DNA of 34,286 nt from the NCBI RefSeq assembly GCF_902728265.1, contig NZ_CACVBR010000041.1:1-34286 (forward strand). The letters run 5' to 3'. The notes below the pieces were generated by a model that saw nothing but the letters and a program-made list of their open reading frames with translations, ran no database searches and was not told the DNA's origin. This stretch comes from Chryseobacterium potabilaquae (GTDB lineage Bacteria > Bacteroidota > Bacteroidia > Flavobacteriales > Weeksellaceae). Positions 27,342 through 34,286 of the stretch are shown piece after piece. A program made the translations under genes and the position numbers. The stretch's first letter is position 1; each line of letters begins with the position of its first letter.

Positions 27342-27378
27342 AATAAACTCAAGCTGAAAATAATCAACCTGAGTTATT
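27342..27378 (-). terminator. Weak hairpin between pyrG and yidC
   Basis: AACTCA (27346-27351) pairs with TGAGTT (27370-27375), extended by AATA/ATT with one bulge. On the minus strand no clear T tract follows, so it may be only a partial terminator. Confidence 0.3.
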
Positions 27379-27406
27379 AGAAAGACGTTATAGTATATAA
27401 ATTACT

Positions 27407-29014
27407 TTATTTCTTTTCACAAGCCTTAATGAAAGCTTTGAATAATGGATGCGGAGTTGCCACCGTACTTTTGTATTCCGGATGATACTGTACTCCCACA
27501 TAGAAAGGATGTTCAGGCATTTCTAAAGCTTCTACCAATCCGGTTTCCGGATTTGTTCCCGTAGCTAAGAAACCATTCTTTTCAAACTCATTCAAATAAT
27601 CACTATTGAATTCATATCGGTGACGATGTCTTTCAGAAATATTTTTACTTCCATAAATATCGAAAAGTTTAGAACCACTTTTCACACTACATTTCCAAGC
27701 TCCAAGACGCATTGTCCCTCCTTTATCTACCACATTCTTCTGTTCTTCCATTAATGAAATTACAGAATGTTCCGTCGAGGTATCAAACTCCATAGAGTTA
27801 GCCTTAGTATACCCCAAAACATTACGTGCAAATTCAATAGTCATGATTTGCATCCCTAAGCAAATTCCCAACATAGGAATTTTATTTTCTCTAGCATATT
27901 TTGCCGTAAGCACTTTTCCTTCGATTCCTCGATCTCCAAATCCAGGTGCAATAAGAATTCCATCAACCCCTTTTAAAGTACTCTTGATATTTTCTTCTGT
28001 AATATCACCACTGTAAACCCATCTTACTTTAACCTCAGTTTCGAGGCCCGCACCGGCATGCTTGAAAGCTTCAGCAATAGAAATATAGGAATCCTGAAGA
28101 GAAACATATTTTCCCACCAATGCAATTTCAATAGATTTTTTTGGATTTTGAAACTTTTTAAGAAAACTCTTCCATTCTTTAAGATCAGCGTCTTTATCAC
28201 TTTTCAGATCCAATTCTTTTAAAACAACCTCATCAAAGTTTTGCTTTTGCAAATACATAGGAACTTCATAAATCGTTTCCAAATCTTTACATTCAATAAC
28301 ATTCTCTAAAGGAACATTACAAAATTGAGCTAATTTTGCTCTCTGATCTTTTGGTATTTTATGTTCTGTTCTGCAAACCAATACGTCTGCCATAATCCCA
28401 CTTTCCATCAACTGACGAACAGAATGTTGAGAAGGTTTTGTTTTTAATTCTCCACTTGATGCTAAATAAGGAAGCAGTGTTAAATGGATTACCATAGAAT
28501 TATTTTCTCCTAATTCCCATTTCAACTGACGAACAGTTTCAATGTAAGGTAGAGACTCAATATCACCCACTGTTCCACCTATTTCAGTAATAATGATATC
28601 ATAGTTCTGCTTAGATAATATTTTAATTCTACGCTTAATTTCATTAGTAATATGAGGAATTACCTGAACAGTTTTCCCCAGGAAGTCCCCTTTTCTTTCT
28701 TTTTCAATAACAGTTTGGTAGATTTTCCCGGTAGTAACATTATTATTTTGGGAAGTAGGAGCATCGAGATAACGCTCATAGTGACCTAAATCCAGATCCG
28801 TCTCCGCACCATCTTCGGTTACATAGCATTCTCCATGTTCATAAGGATTCAATGTTCCTGGGTCAATATTAATGTAAGGATCAAGTTTTTGAATTGTTAC
28901 ATTAAAACCACGTGATTTTAGTAGAAGTCCCAGAGAAGCAGAAACGATTCCTTTCCCCAAAGATGAAGTTACACCTCCTGTCACAAAGATGTATTTTGTA
29001 TTCTTTTTACTCAT
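27407..29014 (-). CDS. pyrG: CTP synthase
   Basis: The protein has 535 residues. It converts UTP to CTP with ATP and glutamine. The N-terminal synthetase domain (about 1-270) has KYIFVTGGVTSSLGKGI and DPYINIDPGTLNPYEHGE, and the C-terminal glutamine amidotransferase domain has GICLGMQ with the catalytic Cys and VQYHPEYKS with the His-Glu pair. The start is ATG 29014, giving MSKKNTKYIFVTGG. An in-frame ATG at 29032 is rejected because it falls within the -7 promoter element. yidC follows on the same strand after 179 bases. Confidence 0.97.
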   Translation of the reverse strand: MSKKNTKYIFVTGGVTSSLGKGIVSASLGLLLKSRGFNVTIQKLDPYINIDPGTLNPYEHGECYVTEDGAETDLDLGHYERYLDAPTSQNNNVTTGKIYQTVIEKERKGDFLGKTVQVIPHITNEIKRRIKILSKQNYDIIITEIGGTVGDIESLPYIETVRQLKWELGENNSMVIHLTLLPYLASSGELKTKPSQHSVRQLMESGIMADVLVCRTEHKIPKDQRAKLAQFCNVPLENVIECKDLETIYEVPMYLQKQNFDEVVLKELDLKSDKDADLKEWKSFLKKFQNPKKSIEIALVGKYVSLQDSYISIAEAFKHAGAGLETEVKVRWVYSGDITEENIKSTLKGVDGILIAPGFGDRGIEGKVLTAKYARENKIPMLGICLGMQIMTIEFARNVLGYTKANSMEFDTSTEHSVISLMEEQKNVVDKGGTMRLGAWKCSVKSGSKLFDIYGSKNISERHRHRYEFNSDYLNEFEKNGFLATGTNPETGLVEALEMPEHPFYVGVQYHPEYKSTVATPHPLFKAFIKACEKK

Positions 29015-29029
29015 TAGATTAGGTTTGTG

Positions 29030-29060
29030 CAAAGTTAGGGGAAAAAGAAATACAAAGCAA
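29030..29060 (-). promoter_or_regulatory. Promoter of pyrG
   Basis: On the minus strand TTG (29060-29058) is followed by 20 bases and TAACTTTG (29037-29030), a close match to the Bacteroidota consensus. Transcription would begin about 8-10 bases before the ATG at 29014. It is among the clearest promoters in the window. Confidence 0.65.
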
Positions 29061-29145
29061 TTTTTTAAATTTTGAAATTTGAGTTAACATAAGCATTCAT
29101 ATCGGTCACTTCTAAAAATATGTTAGAAAAAATAGTATATCCCAG

Positions 29146-29185
29146 CCTTGTTAAATACTCCGAATAAGTTTATTACATAACAAGG
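29146..29185. repeat. Inverted repeat upstream of pyrG
   Basis: CCTTGTTA (29146-29153) and TAACAAGG (29178-29185) are perfect 8-base inverted arms 24 bases apart. No T tract follows on either strand. It lies between the antiporter gene and pyrG; the function is unknown. Confidence 0.3.
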
Positions 29186-29299
29186 ATACTTTAAAAGTTA
29201 AAAAATTATATTCCTTATGAAACACAATACATTTTGATAAAAATCTTTTTATTTCAATCATTAGAAAAACTTATACTTAATCCTAGCTGACATTGGTAT

Positions 29300-30397
29300 T
29301 TAAGGCACGATCGTAATAAAAAGATAAATTAAAAATATGCCTATAAGTACTACCCCTTGCATTATATTAGTCCTACCAGTTGCTAATGAAACCGTAATAA
29401 TAAAAAGCGACAGTCCTAAAAGTATTGTGGATTTAATATCTATTCCTAACACCATTCTTATTCCTGTTATTACTGATATTAAAGCAATAGCAGGAATACT
29501 CAATCCAATACTTGCCAAAGCAGAACCAAAAGCTAAATTTAATGAAGTCTGGATTTGATCATTTTTTGCAGCTCTGAATGCCGCTAAACCTTCCGGAAGA
29601 AGAACCATACCTGCAATAATTATCCCTACCACCGATTTTGGAGCGCCTATTGAGATCACAATACGTTCAACATCTTTTGAAAGAAGCTTTGCTAATAGAA
29701 CTACTATCCCTAAACATAAAACCAACAACAAGCAACTGATAAATAATTCTTTTTTTGAGAATTGTTTAAGATTAGTTTGTACAGATTCCATTTCCAATAG
29801 GTGATTTCGCGGTGAAATAAAAAAGCTCCGGTGTCTAAAAGTCTGAATCATTGTAAAACCCACATATAGCCCCAAAGAAATTAAAGCTATAAAAAGTAAC
29901 TGCAAAGAAGTATATTCGCCTCCTAGATGACTTATTGTATAATTCGGCAGTATAAGCACAAAAATTACAATAGCAGTAAGAGTTATTAATGCAGTACTCA
30001 CTCCCTGCAATGTAAAGGTTTGTTCCCTATATCTTAGGGAACCTATAACAATACAACTCCCAATAATCCCAGTGAGTATGAACATAACCGCTGCAAAAAC
30101 CGTATCTCTTGCAAGTGTAAGAGTTTCCAGTCCTGTAGCACCCATCATTATAGAAATTATCAAGCCTACTTCTATTACCGTAATAGCAAAAGCTAAGAGT
30201 AGGGTACCAAAAGGTTCACCTAAGCGATGTGCAATAACTTCTGAGTGATAAACTGCCGCAAGCACACTACCTAGTAGGGATAGTGCAAGAATTATAGAAT
30301 AAAAAATTGAGGAAAAGACTAAACCTCCAAAGTAAAATAACCATGCTAAAATGGGAACTAAAAATGTCCAAATCCATAAATATTTTTTTTTCTTCAT
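29300..30397 (-). CDS. Ca2+/H+ antiporter, ChaA-like (CaCA superfamily)
   Basis: The protein has 365 residues and about eleven membrane segments. It has two inverted Na_Ca_ex halves. The first half has HSEVIAHRLGEPFGTLLLAF and AITVIEVGLI, and the second half has VLLPEGLAAFRAAKNDQIQT and SLNLAFGSALASIGLS. The acidic residues in these alpha repeats are the ion-binding sites of the family. It resembles ChaA, which exports Ca2+, and in E. coli also Na+ or K+, in exchange for protons. The ion cannot be fixed here. Between it and the MaoC gene lie 213 bases; no clear promoter or terminator was found on either side. Confidence 0.9.
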   Translation of the reverse strand: MKKKKYLWIWTFLVPILAWLFYFGGLVFSSIFYSIILALSLLGSVLAAVYHSEVIAHRLGEPFGTLLLAFAITVIEVGLIISIMMGATGLETLTLARDTVFAAVMFILTGIIGSCIVIGSLRYREQTFTLQGVSTALITLTAIVIFVLILPNYTISHLGGEYTSLQLLFIALISLGLYVGFTMIQTFRHRSFFISPRNHLLEMESVQTNLKQFSKKELFISCLLLVLCLGIVVLLAKLLSKDVERIVISIGAPKSVVGIIIAGMVLLPEGLAAFRAAKNDQIQTSLNLAFGSALASIGLSIPAIALISVITGIRMVLGIDIKSTILLGLSLFIITVSLATGRTNIMQGVVLIGIFLIYLFITIVP

Positions 30398-30610
30398 ACA
30401 AAAGTTCTTTACCGCTAAATTTTATTTTTAAGAGACTTTATCGATATTTTTCACAAGTTGGACTCTCCAATATTAAAATAATAAACAGAAAGAAAATAAT
30501 ACGTAAGTTTCATCCTAATCGGATGACATGATAATTCATTCATTAATGCAATTTAATTAAGATTTACAAAAAAGCTTTATTGAGCTTGACCTTGCTTACA
30601 ATAAGAACGC

Positions 30611-31069
30611 TTATAAAAACTGATAAAGAAAAATTACATCACCAATATAGGCGGGTTTTACCTGATTCCTAATAAGCAACCTTGCTTCAATTATTACTTT
30701 TATTGTTCCTTTAAGATCATTGACTGATCTCACAGTAGCCTGTAATCTTACTTCACTATTTACAGGAACTGCTTGCCCAAATTTAAAATTCTCAATCCCA
30801 TAATTGATTTCCATTTTTACATTTCTCACATTGGCAATTTGTTTCCATAAAAATGGAATCAATGATAGTGTTAAATAACCATGTGCTATTGTAGAGCCAA
30901 AAGGACCTTCATCTTCAGACCGTTGTTTATCAGTATGAATCCATTGATGATCTAAAGTTGCATCTGCAAATAGATTTATTTGATTCTGGTCTATCAAATA
31001 CCAAGGGGATGTCCCTATGATCTGACCTTCAAAAGACTTATATTCATTAAAATTATGGATGATAATCAT
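30611..31069 (-). CDS. MaoC-like hydratase/dehydratase (hot-dog fold)
   Basis: The protein has 152 residues, the normal size for a single-domain MaoC or (R)-specific enoyl-CoA hydratase. The signature is present: INLFADATLDHQWIHTDKQR, then GPFGSTIAHGYLTLSLIPFL, which includes the catalytic Asp-His pair of the family (Asp in DATLDHQWIH, His in AHGY). Such enzymes add water to 2-enoyl thioesters in fatty-acid or polyester metabolism. No thiolase, ligase or polyester synthase stands nearby, so the pathway is unknown. It stands alone on the minus strand between the antiporter and cspA. Confidence 0.88.
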   Translation of the reverse strand: MIIIHNFNEYKSFEGQIIGTSPWYLIDQNQINLFADATLDHQWIHTDKQRSEDEGPFGSTIAHGYLTLSLIPFLWKQIANVRNVKMEINYGIENFKFGQAVPVNSEVRLQATVRSVNDLKGTIKVIIEARLLIRNQVKPAYIGDVIFLYQFL

Positions 31070-31373
31070 ATTATTTTTAATCCCTCTCAGGTTTGTATGT
31101 TTATTGGATAAAGTTTTATTTTAACACTGAATCTTAGGCTATATTAAGGCATACTACGACAACTGTATTATAATGCAAAGATTCGTTTTCTAAAAAATTA
31201 TTAAAACCTCTCACATAAAGCAAGAGGTAATGAACATAATGGAAAACTAAGAAGTAATCTAACTTACATCAATGTTTTTTCAACTAATATATTCAAAATC
31301 CAAAAAGATTGAATTATATATAATACTGCATTGTAAATGATATTATTTAGCTTAAGTATAATAAAATTCTAAA
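31070..31373. other. Gene-free stretch between maoC-like and csp genes
   Basis: These 304 bases hold no credible coding frame. The only structure seen is the hairpin at 31206-31228. No TAnnTTTG element for the MaoC gene was recognised. Confidence 0.6.
31206..31228 (-). terminator. Hairpin terminator downstream of the csp gene
   Basis: ACCTCT (31206-31211) pairs with AGAGGT (31223-31228) around an 11-base loop; on the minus strand a T-rich tail with TTTTAATAATTTTT follows. It lies 146 bases after the csp stop, rather far for its terminator. Confidence 0.45.
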
Positions 31374-31568
31374 TTATATTAATTTTACATTAATAGCATT
31401 AAAACCTCTATCGCCTTTCTGAATATCAAAAACTACTTTATCATTTTCACGAATTATTCTTGTGTCTAATCCTGAAGAATGTACAAATACATCTTTACTC
31501 CCATCCGCGGGAGAAATAAATCCGAAGCCTTTTGCTTCATTAAAAAATTTCACTGTGCCTTGTTGCAT
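31374..31568 (-). CDS. Cold-shock-domain protein, CspA family
   Basis: The protein has 64 residues. It is one cold-shock domain: QQGTVKFFNEAKGFGFISP carries RNP1 (KGFGFI) and DVFVHSSGL carries RNP2 (VFVH). It binds single-stranded RNA and DNA and acts as an RNA chaperone. The length and motifs are normal. It lies 106 bases downstream of the truncated DEAD-box gene on the same strand. Csp and DEAD-box proteins often act together in RNA unfolding, so the pairing is natural, although here the helicase looks inactive. The leader between them holds a 7-base hairpin at 31636-31662. Confidence 0.94.
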   Translation of the reverse strand: MQQGTVKFFNEAKGFGFISPADGSKDVFVHSSGLDTRIIRENDKVVFDIQKGDRGFNAINVKLI

Positions 31569-31635
31569 TGTAATTATTATTAAAAACTATATTATTATAC
31601 CCTGTAAACTATACAGGCTTATTTTCTATGGAAAC

Positions 31636-31662
31636 TGATAGGGTACTCTGTAAATCCTATCA
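31636..31662. repeat. Hairpin between the helicase stop and csp
   Basis: TGATAGG (31636-31642) pairs with CCTATCA (31656-31662) around a 13-base loop. No T tract follows on the minus strand, so it is more likely part of the csp leader or a processing site than a terminator. Confidence 0.3.
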
Positions 31663-31674
31663 ATTTTGAATATT

Positions 31675-32388
31675 TTAGATAATCTGGATTTTTGCCGACA
31701 GATTTTTTCCTTTTTTCATATATACAGGCTGTTGAACGTCTTGTACTATAGAAGGCAATGGATTAACAGTAATCTCAATAGCATTATTGACAATCGTCTC
31801 TGCAAATGCTCTAATATTTGAAGACATTCTAGCAGTAAAAAACAATGTTTGCCTTTTTTTAGGAACAAGTTTTAAAACTTTTTTCACATCATTTACACAT
31901 CCCATATCAATCATTACATCTACCTCATCCAAAACAAGTACTTCTATTTTAGAAAGATCAATATGTCTTTGGTTAATTAAGTCCAATAATCTACTTGGTG
32001 TGGCTACAAGAATATCCACTCTTTTTCTTAAAGCAGCAAGCTGACTTCCAGCTGAAGCATCACCAAAAATAGAGAGTTGAGAGATAGGTAAATATTTACT
32101 AAAAATTCCAAAATTTTCTTCAGTCTGAATAGCTAATTCTCGGGTGGGAGTTAGTATTAAAGTTCGTATATTTACGTGCTCAGGAGCATATTTTTTTAAC
32201 AGTTGCAAAATAGGCATAACAAACGTCGCTATTTTTCCCATCCCAGTTTGTGCACATGTTATAATATCTTTTCTCTCCAAAATATAGGGTATTACCAAAT
32301 GCTGTATTGGAGTAGGTTTAGAATATCCAGCTTCTGTAACAGCACGAATAATGGGATTGATTAAATTTAAATTTTTGAAACTCATCAT
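31675..32388 (-). CDS. Truncated, motif-degenerate DEAD-box helicase (first domain only)
   Basis: The protein has 237 residues and covers only RecA domain 1 of an RhlE-type RNA helicase; full members have about 370 or more. The reading frame ends after VQQPVYMKKGKNL, which is the linker to domain 2, and the 106 bases before csp cannot hold that domain. The Q motif (GYSKPTPIQ, Gln29) and PTRELA (81-86) are intact. Five motifs depart from consensus: Walker A AQTGMGKI (46-53) has Ile for the Thr after Lys52, GG is GD (109-110), TPGR is TPSR (130-133), DEAD is DEVD (154-157), and SAT is TAR (185-187). ATP hydrolysis and unwinding seem lost. The frame is nonetheless open throughout, so it is either a young pseudogene or a protein with a new non-catalytic role. 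An MS start at the second Met is also possible. Confidence 0.75.
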   Translation of the reverse strand: MMSFKNLNLINPIIRAVTEAGYSKPTPIQHLVIPYILERKDIITCAQTGMGKIATFVMPILQLLKKYAPEHVNIRTLILTPTRELAIQTEENFGIFSKYLPISQLSIFGDASAGSQLAALRKRVDILVATPSRLLDLINQRHIDLSKIEVLVLDEVDVMIDMGCVNDVKKVLKLVPKKRQTLFFTARMSSNIRAFAETIVNNAIEITVNPLPSIVQDVQQPVYMKKGKNLSAKIQII

Positions 32389-32817
32389 AAATTTTCGGAT
32401 TTCCGATATTTTGTAAACAAACCCTTTTTATAGAATTTGAATTTATATTAAAGAATAAACAAATAAAGAATTTAATTTTCTATTCATTATCCCCCTTCTC
32501 TATGCTCGATCAACTATCTCCACTGAAATAGGATTGACCGACCTGCAATAAAATATTACTCTAAGATAAAATGACCTTTTAGAGCCTGACTTTTCATACT
32601 CAAAACCAGATGAATAATTGGGCAGCTGAAAAAGCATAACTGAAAGAAAAAAATTGTGATTTTAGACTATTACAGAATAGCAAAGGCAGAAACCTGTTTT
32701 ATAAATACTTTGCTAAGTTACAATAAAACATTCGAATAAACATCAAATTAATTAATTGATTATCAAAAAGATATTTATACCTTTAGAAAATAACCTAAAT
32801 TATTTACCTAAAAGTAG
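32389..32817. other. Gene-poor stretch with possible sequence remnants
   Basis: These 429 bases hold no gene I can support. A 45-codon frame lies on the minus strand at 32500-32637 (MLFQLPNYSSGF onward). On the plus strand a frame broken by one stop reads NNWAAEKA, then LKEKNCDFRLLQNSKGRNLF (32613-32730). Neither is recognised. The readable frames on both strands suggest a decayed repeat or the remnant of an IS. A promoter for the next gene lies at 32756-32785. Confidence 0.4.
32756..32785 (+). promoter_or_regulatory. Probable promoter of the GT14 gene
   Basis: TTG (32756-32758), a 19-base spacer and TACCTTTA (32778-32785) match the Bacteroidota consensus in all but the last base. The leader would be about 25 bases. 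Confidence 0.45.
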
Positions 32818-33786
32818 ATGATTTTAATCTCTACTCCTATGCAAACTTCACTCCCCCTTCCACACCCTTATTTCCAAACATCAACCTCCCCTCCTATTCC
32901 ATATGTAAGAATTGCTTATTTTATTATGATACATCATAAACCCGAAGTATTCAAGGAAATGTTTAAGAAGATATATACGAAGGATCAATTCTACCTTATC
33001 CATATTGACAGGAAAGCGAAGTCAGAAATAACAGAGGAAATCCAGCTATATTTAGTACAGTTTCCCAATGTCTATATTTTAGAAAGTATGAATATCGTCT
33101 CGGGAGGGTTTGGTATGATTCAGGCCGAACTCAATGCAATAGAATATCTACTTAATGTAAGCCAAGAATGGGATTATTTTATCAATTTAAGTGGAGAAGA
33201 TTACCCGCTCAAATCACAGAATATCATCCGTGAATTTCTTACAAATAACAACGGAAGAAATTATCTTTTTTACTATGATCAAAAGTTTTACAGACCTGAT
33301 ACACTTCAGAGGATACAAAATCATTTTACAGAATTAACCCATAAAATATCCTCCTTTATCCATAAAAGAGAATTTATGGAAGGTATTATACCCTATATAG
33401 GAGGGAAATGGATCATCCTCACAAGAGAAGCATGTCTTTTTATAACTCATAATAAAAAAGTAAGGGATTTTAAAGACTATTATCTGCATACTTTTTTACC
33501 TGCCGAATCATTTTTTCAGACTGTACTTATGAACACAAACTTTAATGATATTATTGTGAATGATGATAAAAGAGCAATCATTGAAAAAAATATTTTTAAT
33601 AAAGATCAATACATTGACAATTTAATAGAGTCTCTGAAATCCAGCAATCAACTTTTCATTAGAAAAATAAATAATAAAACTAATACACACCTTCTGAAAT
33701 ATATGAGAGAAAGCTATCTTACTCCATTACCCAAAATAGACGAGATTGAAAGAGAACTTATAAGAAATAATTTCCAAAACAATTGA
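32818..33786 (+). CDS. GT14-like glycosyltransferase (core-2/I-branching family)
   Basis: The protein has 322 residues. It resembles the core-2/I-branching beta-1,6-N-acetylglucosaminyltransferase family: IAYFIMIHHKPEVFKEMFKK at the start of the fold, FYLIHIDRKAK, DYFINLSGEDYPLKS, GGKWIILTREACLFI and LPAESFFQTVLMN, in the family order. Bacterial members build capsule, exopolysaccharide or surface glycans; the sugar and acceptor here are unknown. About 28 residues precede the normal start of the fold and are rich in Pro, Ser and Thr; a second Met at residue 8 is an alternative start. The gene stands alone, with no other sugar genes nearby, between unassigned DNA and an IS end, which would fit acquisition or loss of neighbours. 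Confidence 0.85.
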   Translation: MILISTPMQTSLPLPHPYFQTSTSPPIPYVRIAYFIMIHHKPEVFKEMFKKIYTKDQFYLIHIDRKAKSEITEEIQLYLVQFPNVYILESMNIVSGGFGMIQAELNAIEYLLNVSQEWDYFINLSGEDYPLKSQNIIREFLTNNNGRNYLFYYDQKFYRPDTLQRIQNHFTELTHKISSFIHKREFMEGIIPYIGGKWIILTREACLFITHNKKVRDFKDYYLHTFLPAESFFQTVLMNTNFNDIIVNDDKRAIIEKNIFNKDQYIDNLIESLKSSNQLFIRKINNKTNTHLLKYMRESYLTPLPKIDEIERELIRNNFQNN

Positions 33787-34146
33787 TTTACATAGCATTA
33801 ATTCATAGTGAAATAAAAAATATATGCTTTTCCCAAAAATCAATCTTTCTTTCATAATAAGGATAAAAAGATTTTTCTTATAAACATAATAAAGGAGAAT
33901 CGAATGTCCAACAAAATTAAGTGGGACTGAAGGAACATAAACCTTTTAATGCTTCGGGATGTGATGAGAAGAAAATACTTTATATAATTTACAAACCAAG
34001 AAAAGACAATTTAATAAAAAAGAACAAGCGAAATGAATGAACTCCCAAACTAAAAAATGACCGAACAGTTCTTTTTGAAAGTTCAAATTCATATTGATAA
34101 TTATTGCTTAATTAGTTCAATAAACAAACTAATCTCAACATCTTTA
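33787..34146. other. Gene-free stretch before the right IS
   Basis: These 360 bases hold no gene I can support. A weak hairpin, AATCTTT (33842-33848) with AAAGATT (33867-33873) followed by TTT, may end the GT14 transcript. An AAGGAG sequence precedes an ATG at 33904 that opens only eight codons. A 31-codon frame starting at 34057 runs into the IS end. Confidence 0.5.
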
Positions 34147-34286
34147 GGGTAGTGTCTCCCTAACTGTGTAAGTTAAAAAGTTATTCTGGAAAATTTAGAG
34201 CTCTTACAGCTCAAGAAATTTTTCGGAACTCACTTTTTATTATTTTTAACCATTACATAGTTATGATTGACAAAGAAGATTTACTA
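34147..34286 (+). mobile_element. Left end of an IS256-family-like insertion sequence
   Basis: The stretch from about 34147 reads GGGTAGTGTCTCCCTAACTG and goes on with TGTGTAAGTTAAAAAG. IS256-family ends typically contain a TGTGTAA core followed by an A-rich run, and the transposase start lies about 115 bases inside. The right end is outside the window, so the family rests on this resemblance and a few residues. Confidence 0.5.
34263..34286 (+). CDS. Transposase start, partial (runs off the right edge)
   Basis: Eight codons from ATG 34263 read MIDKEDLL. This fits the start of a Bacteroidota IS256-type (mutator) transposase, but eight residues cannot prove it. The call depends mainly on the IS-like end upstream and the absence of another gene. 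Confidence 0.4.

Noticed and set aside
31569..31674. Continuation of the helicase second domain in another frame
   Set aside because: Only 106 bases are available; the domain needs several hundred, and no helicase motif is seen there.
33904..33930. Short frame with an AAGGAG ahead of its ATG
   Set aside because: It has only eight codons, and Bacteroidota make little use of Shine-Dalgarno sequences.
1..34286. CRISPR array, phage module or defence island
   Set aside because: No regularly spaced repeats, phage structural genes, nucleases, or toxin-antitoxin pairs were recognised in the window.
1..34286. Composite transposon carried between the two edge IS elements
   Set aside because: The two ends look like different IS families and the interior contains core genes such as argS, pyrG and yidC, so joint mobility is unlikely.

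Overview
The window is AT-rich chromosomal DNA of a Bacteroidota bacterium, most probably a flavobacterium of the Chryseobacterium type. The evidence is a fused CcoN-CcoO oxidase subunit, a SusC/SusD pair, the TamB plus lipoprotein TamL pair, frequent lipoprotein signals, the lack of Shine-Dalgarno sequences, and several promoters of the Bacteroidota form (TTG, about 19-20 bases, TAnnTTTG). The genus is an inference from remembered protein similarity and was not tested.

Layout. Bases 1-126 are the end of an insertion sequence whose transposase runs out of the window on the minus strand. Next come a membrane-anchored SRPBCC protein and a polytopic GT-C-like membrane protein (+). On the minus strand follow a lipoprotein amidohydrolase, an amino-acid permease and a small XRE regulator. 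Divergent from the regulator is ccoNO-ccoP (+), a cbb3 cytochrome oxidase. After a structured intergenic stretch comes the operon tamB-tamL-yihY (+). Facing it on the minus strand are argS and a susC-susD-lipoprotein operon. rnhB (+) stands alone and converges on yidC and pyrG (-). These are followed on the minus strand by a Ca2+/H+ antiporter, a MaoC-type hydratase, a cold-shock protein and a one-domain, motif-degenerate DEAD-box helicase. The right side is gene-poor: a GT14 glycosyltransferase (+), unassigned sequence, and the left end of a probable IS256-family element at the right border.

How the genes work together. Envelope biogenesis dominates: TamB/TamL (outer-membrane assembly), YidC (inner-membrane insertion), SusC/SusD with a third lipoprotein (nutrient import), and two glycosyltransferase-like proteins. 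Respiration under low oxygen is represented by ccoNOP. Housekeeping genes are argS, rnhB and pyrG.

The most notable points are the palindrome covering the divergent XRE/ccoNO promoters, the helicase that has lost its second domain and consensus residues in five motifs, two large inverted repeats after ccoP, and different IS elements at the two edges. I see no CRISPR array, tRNA, rRNA, phage module or obvious new defence system. Most of the window is ordinary core genome.
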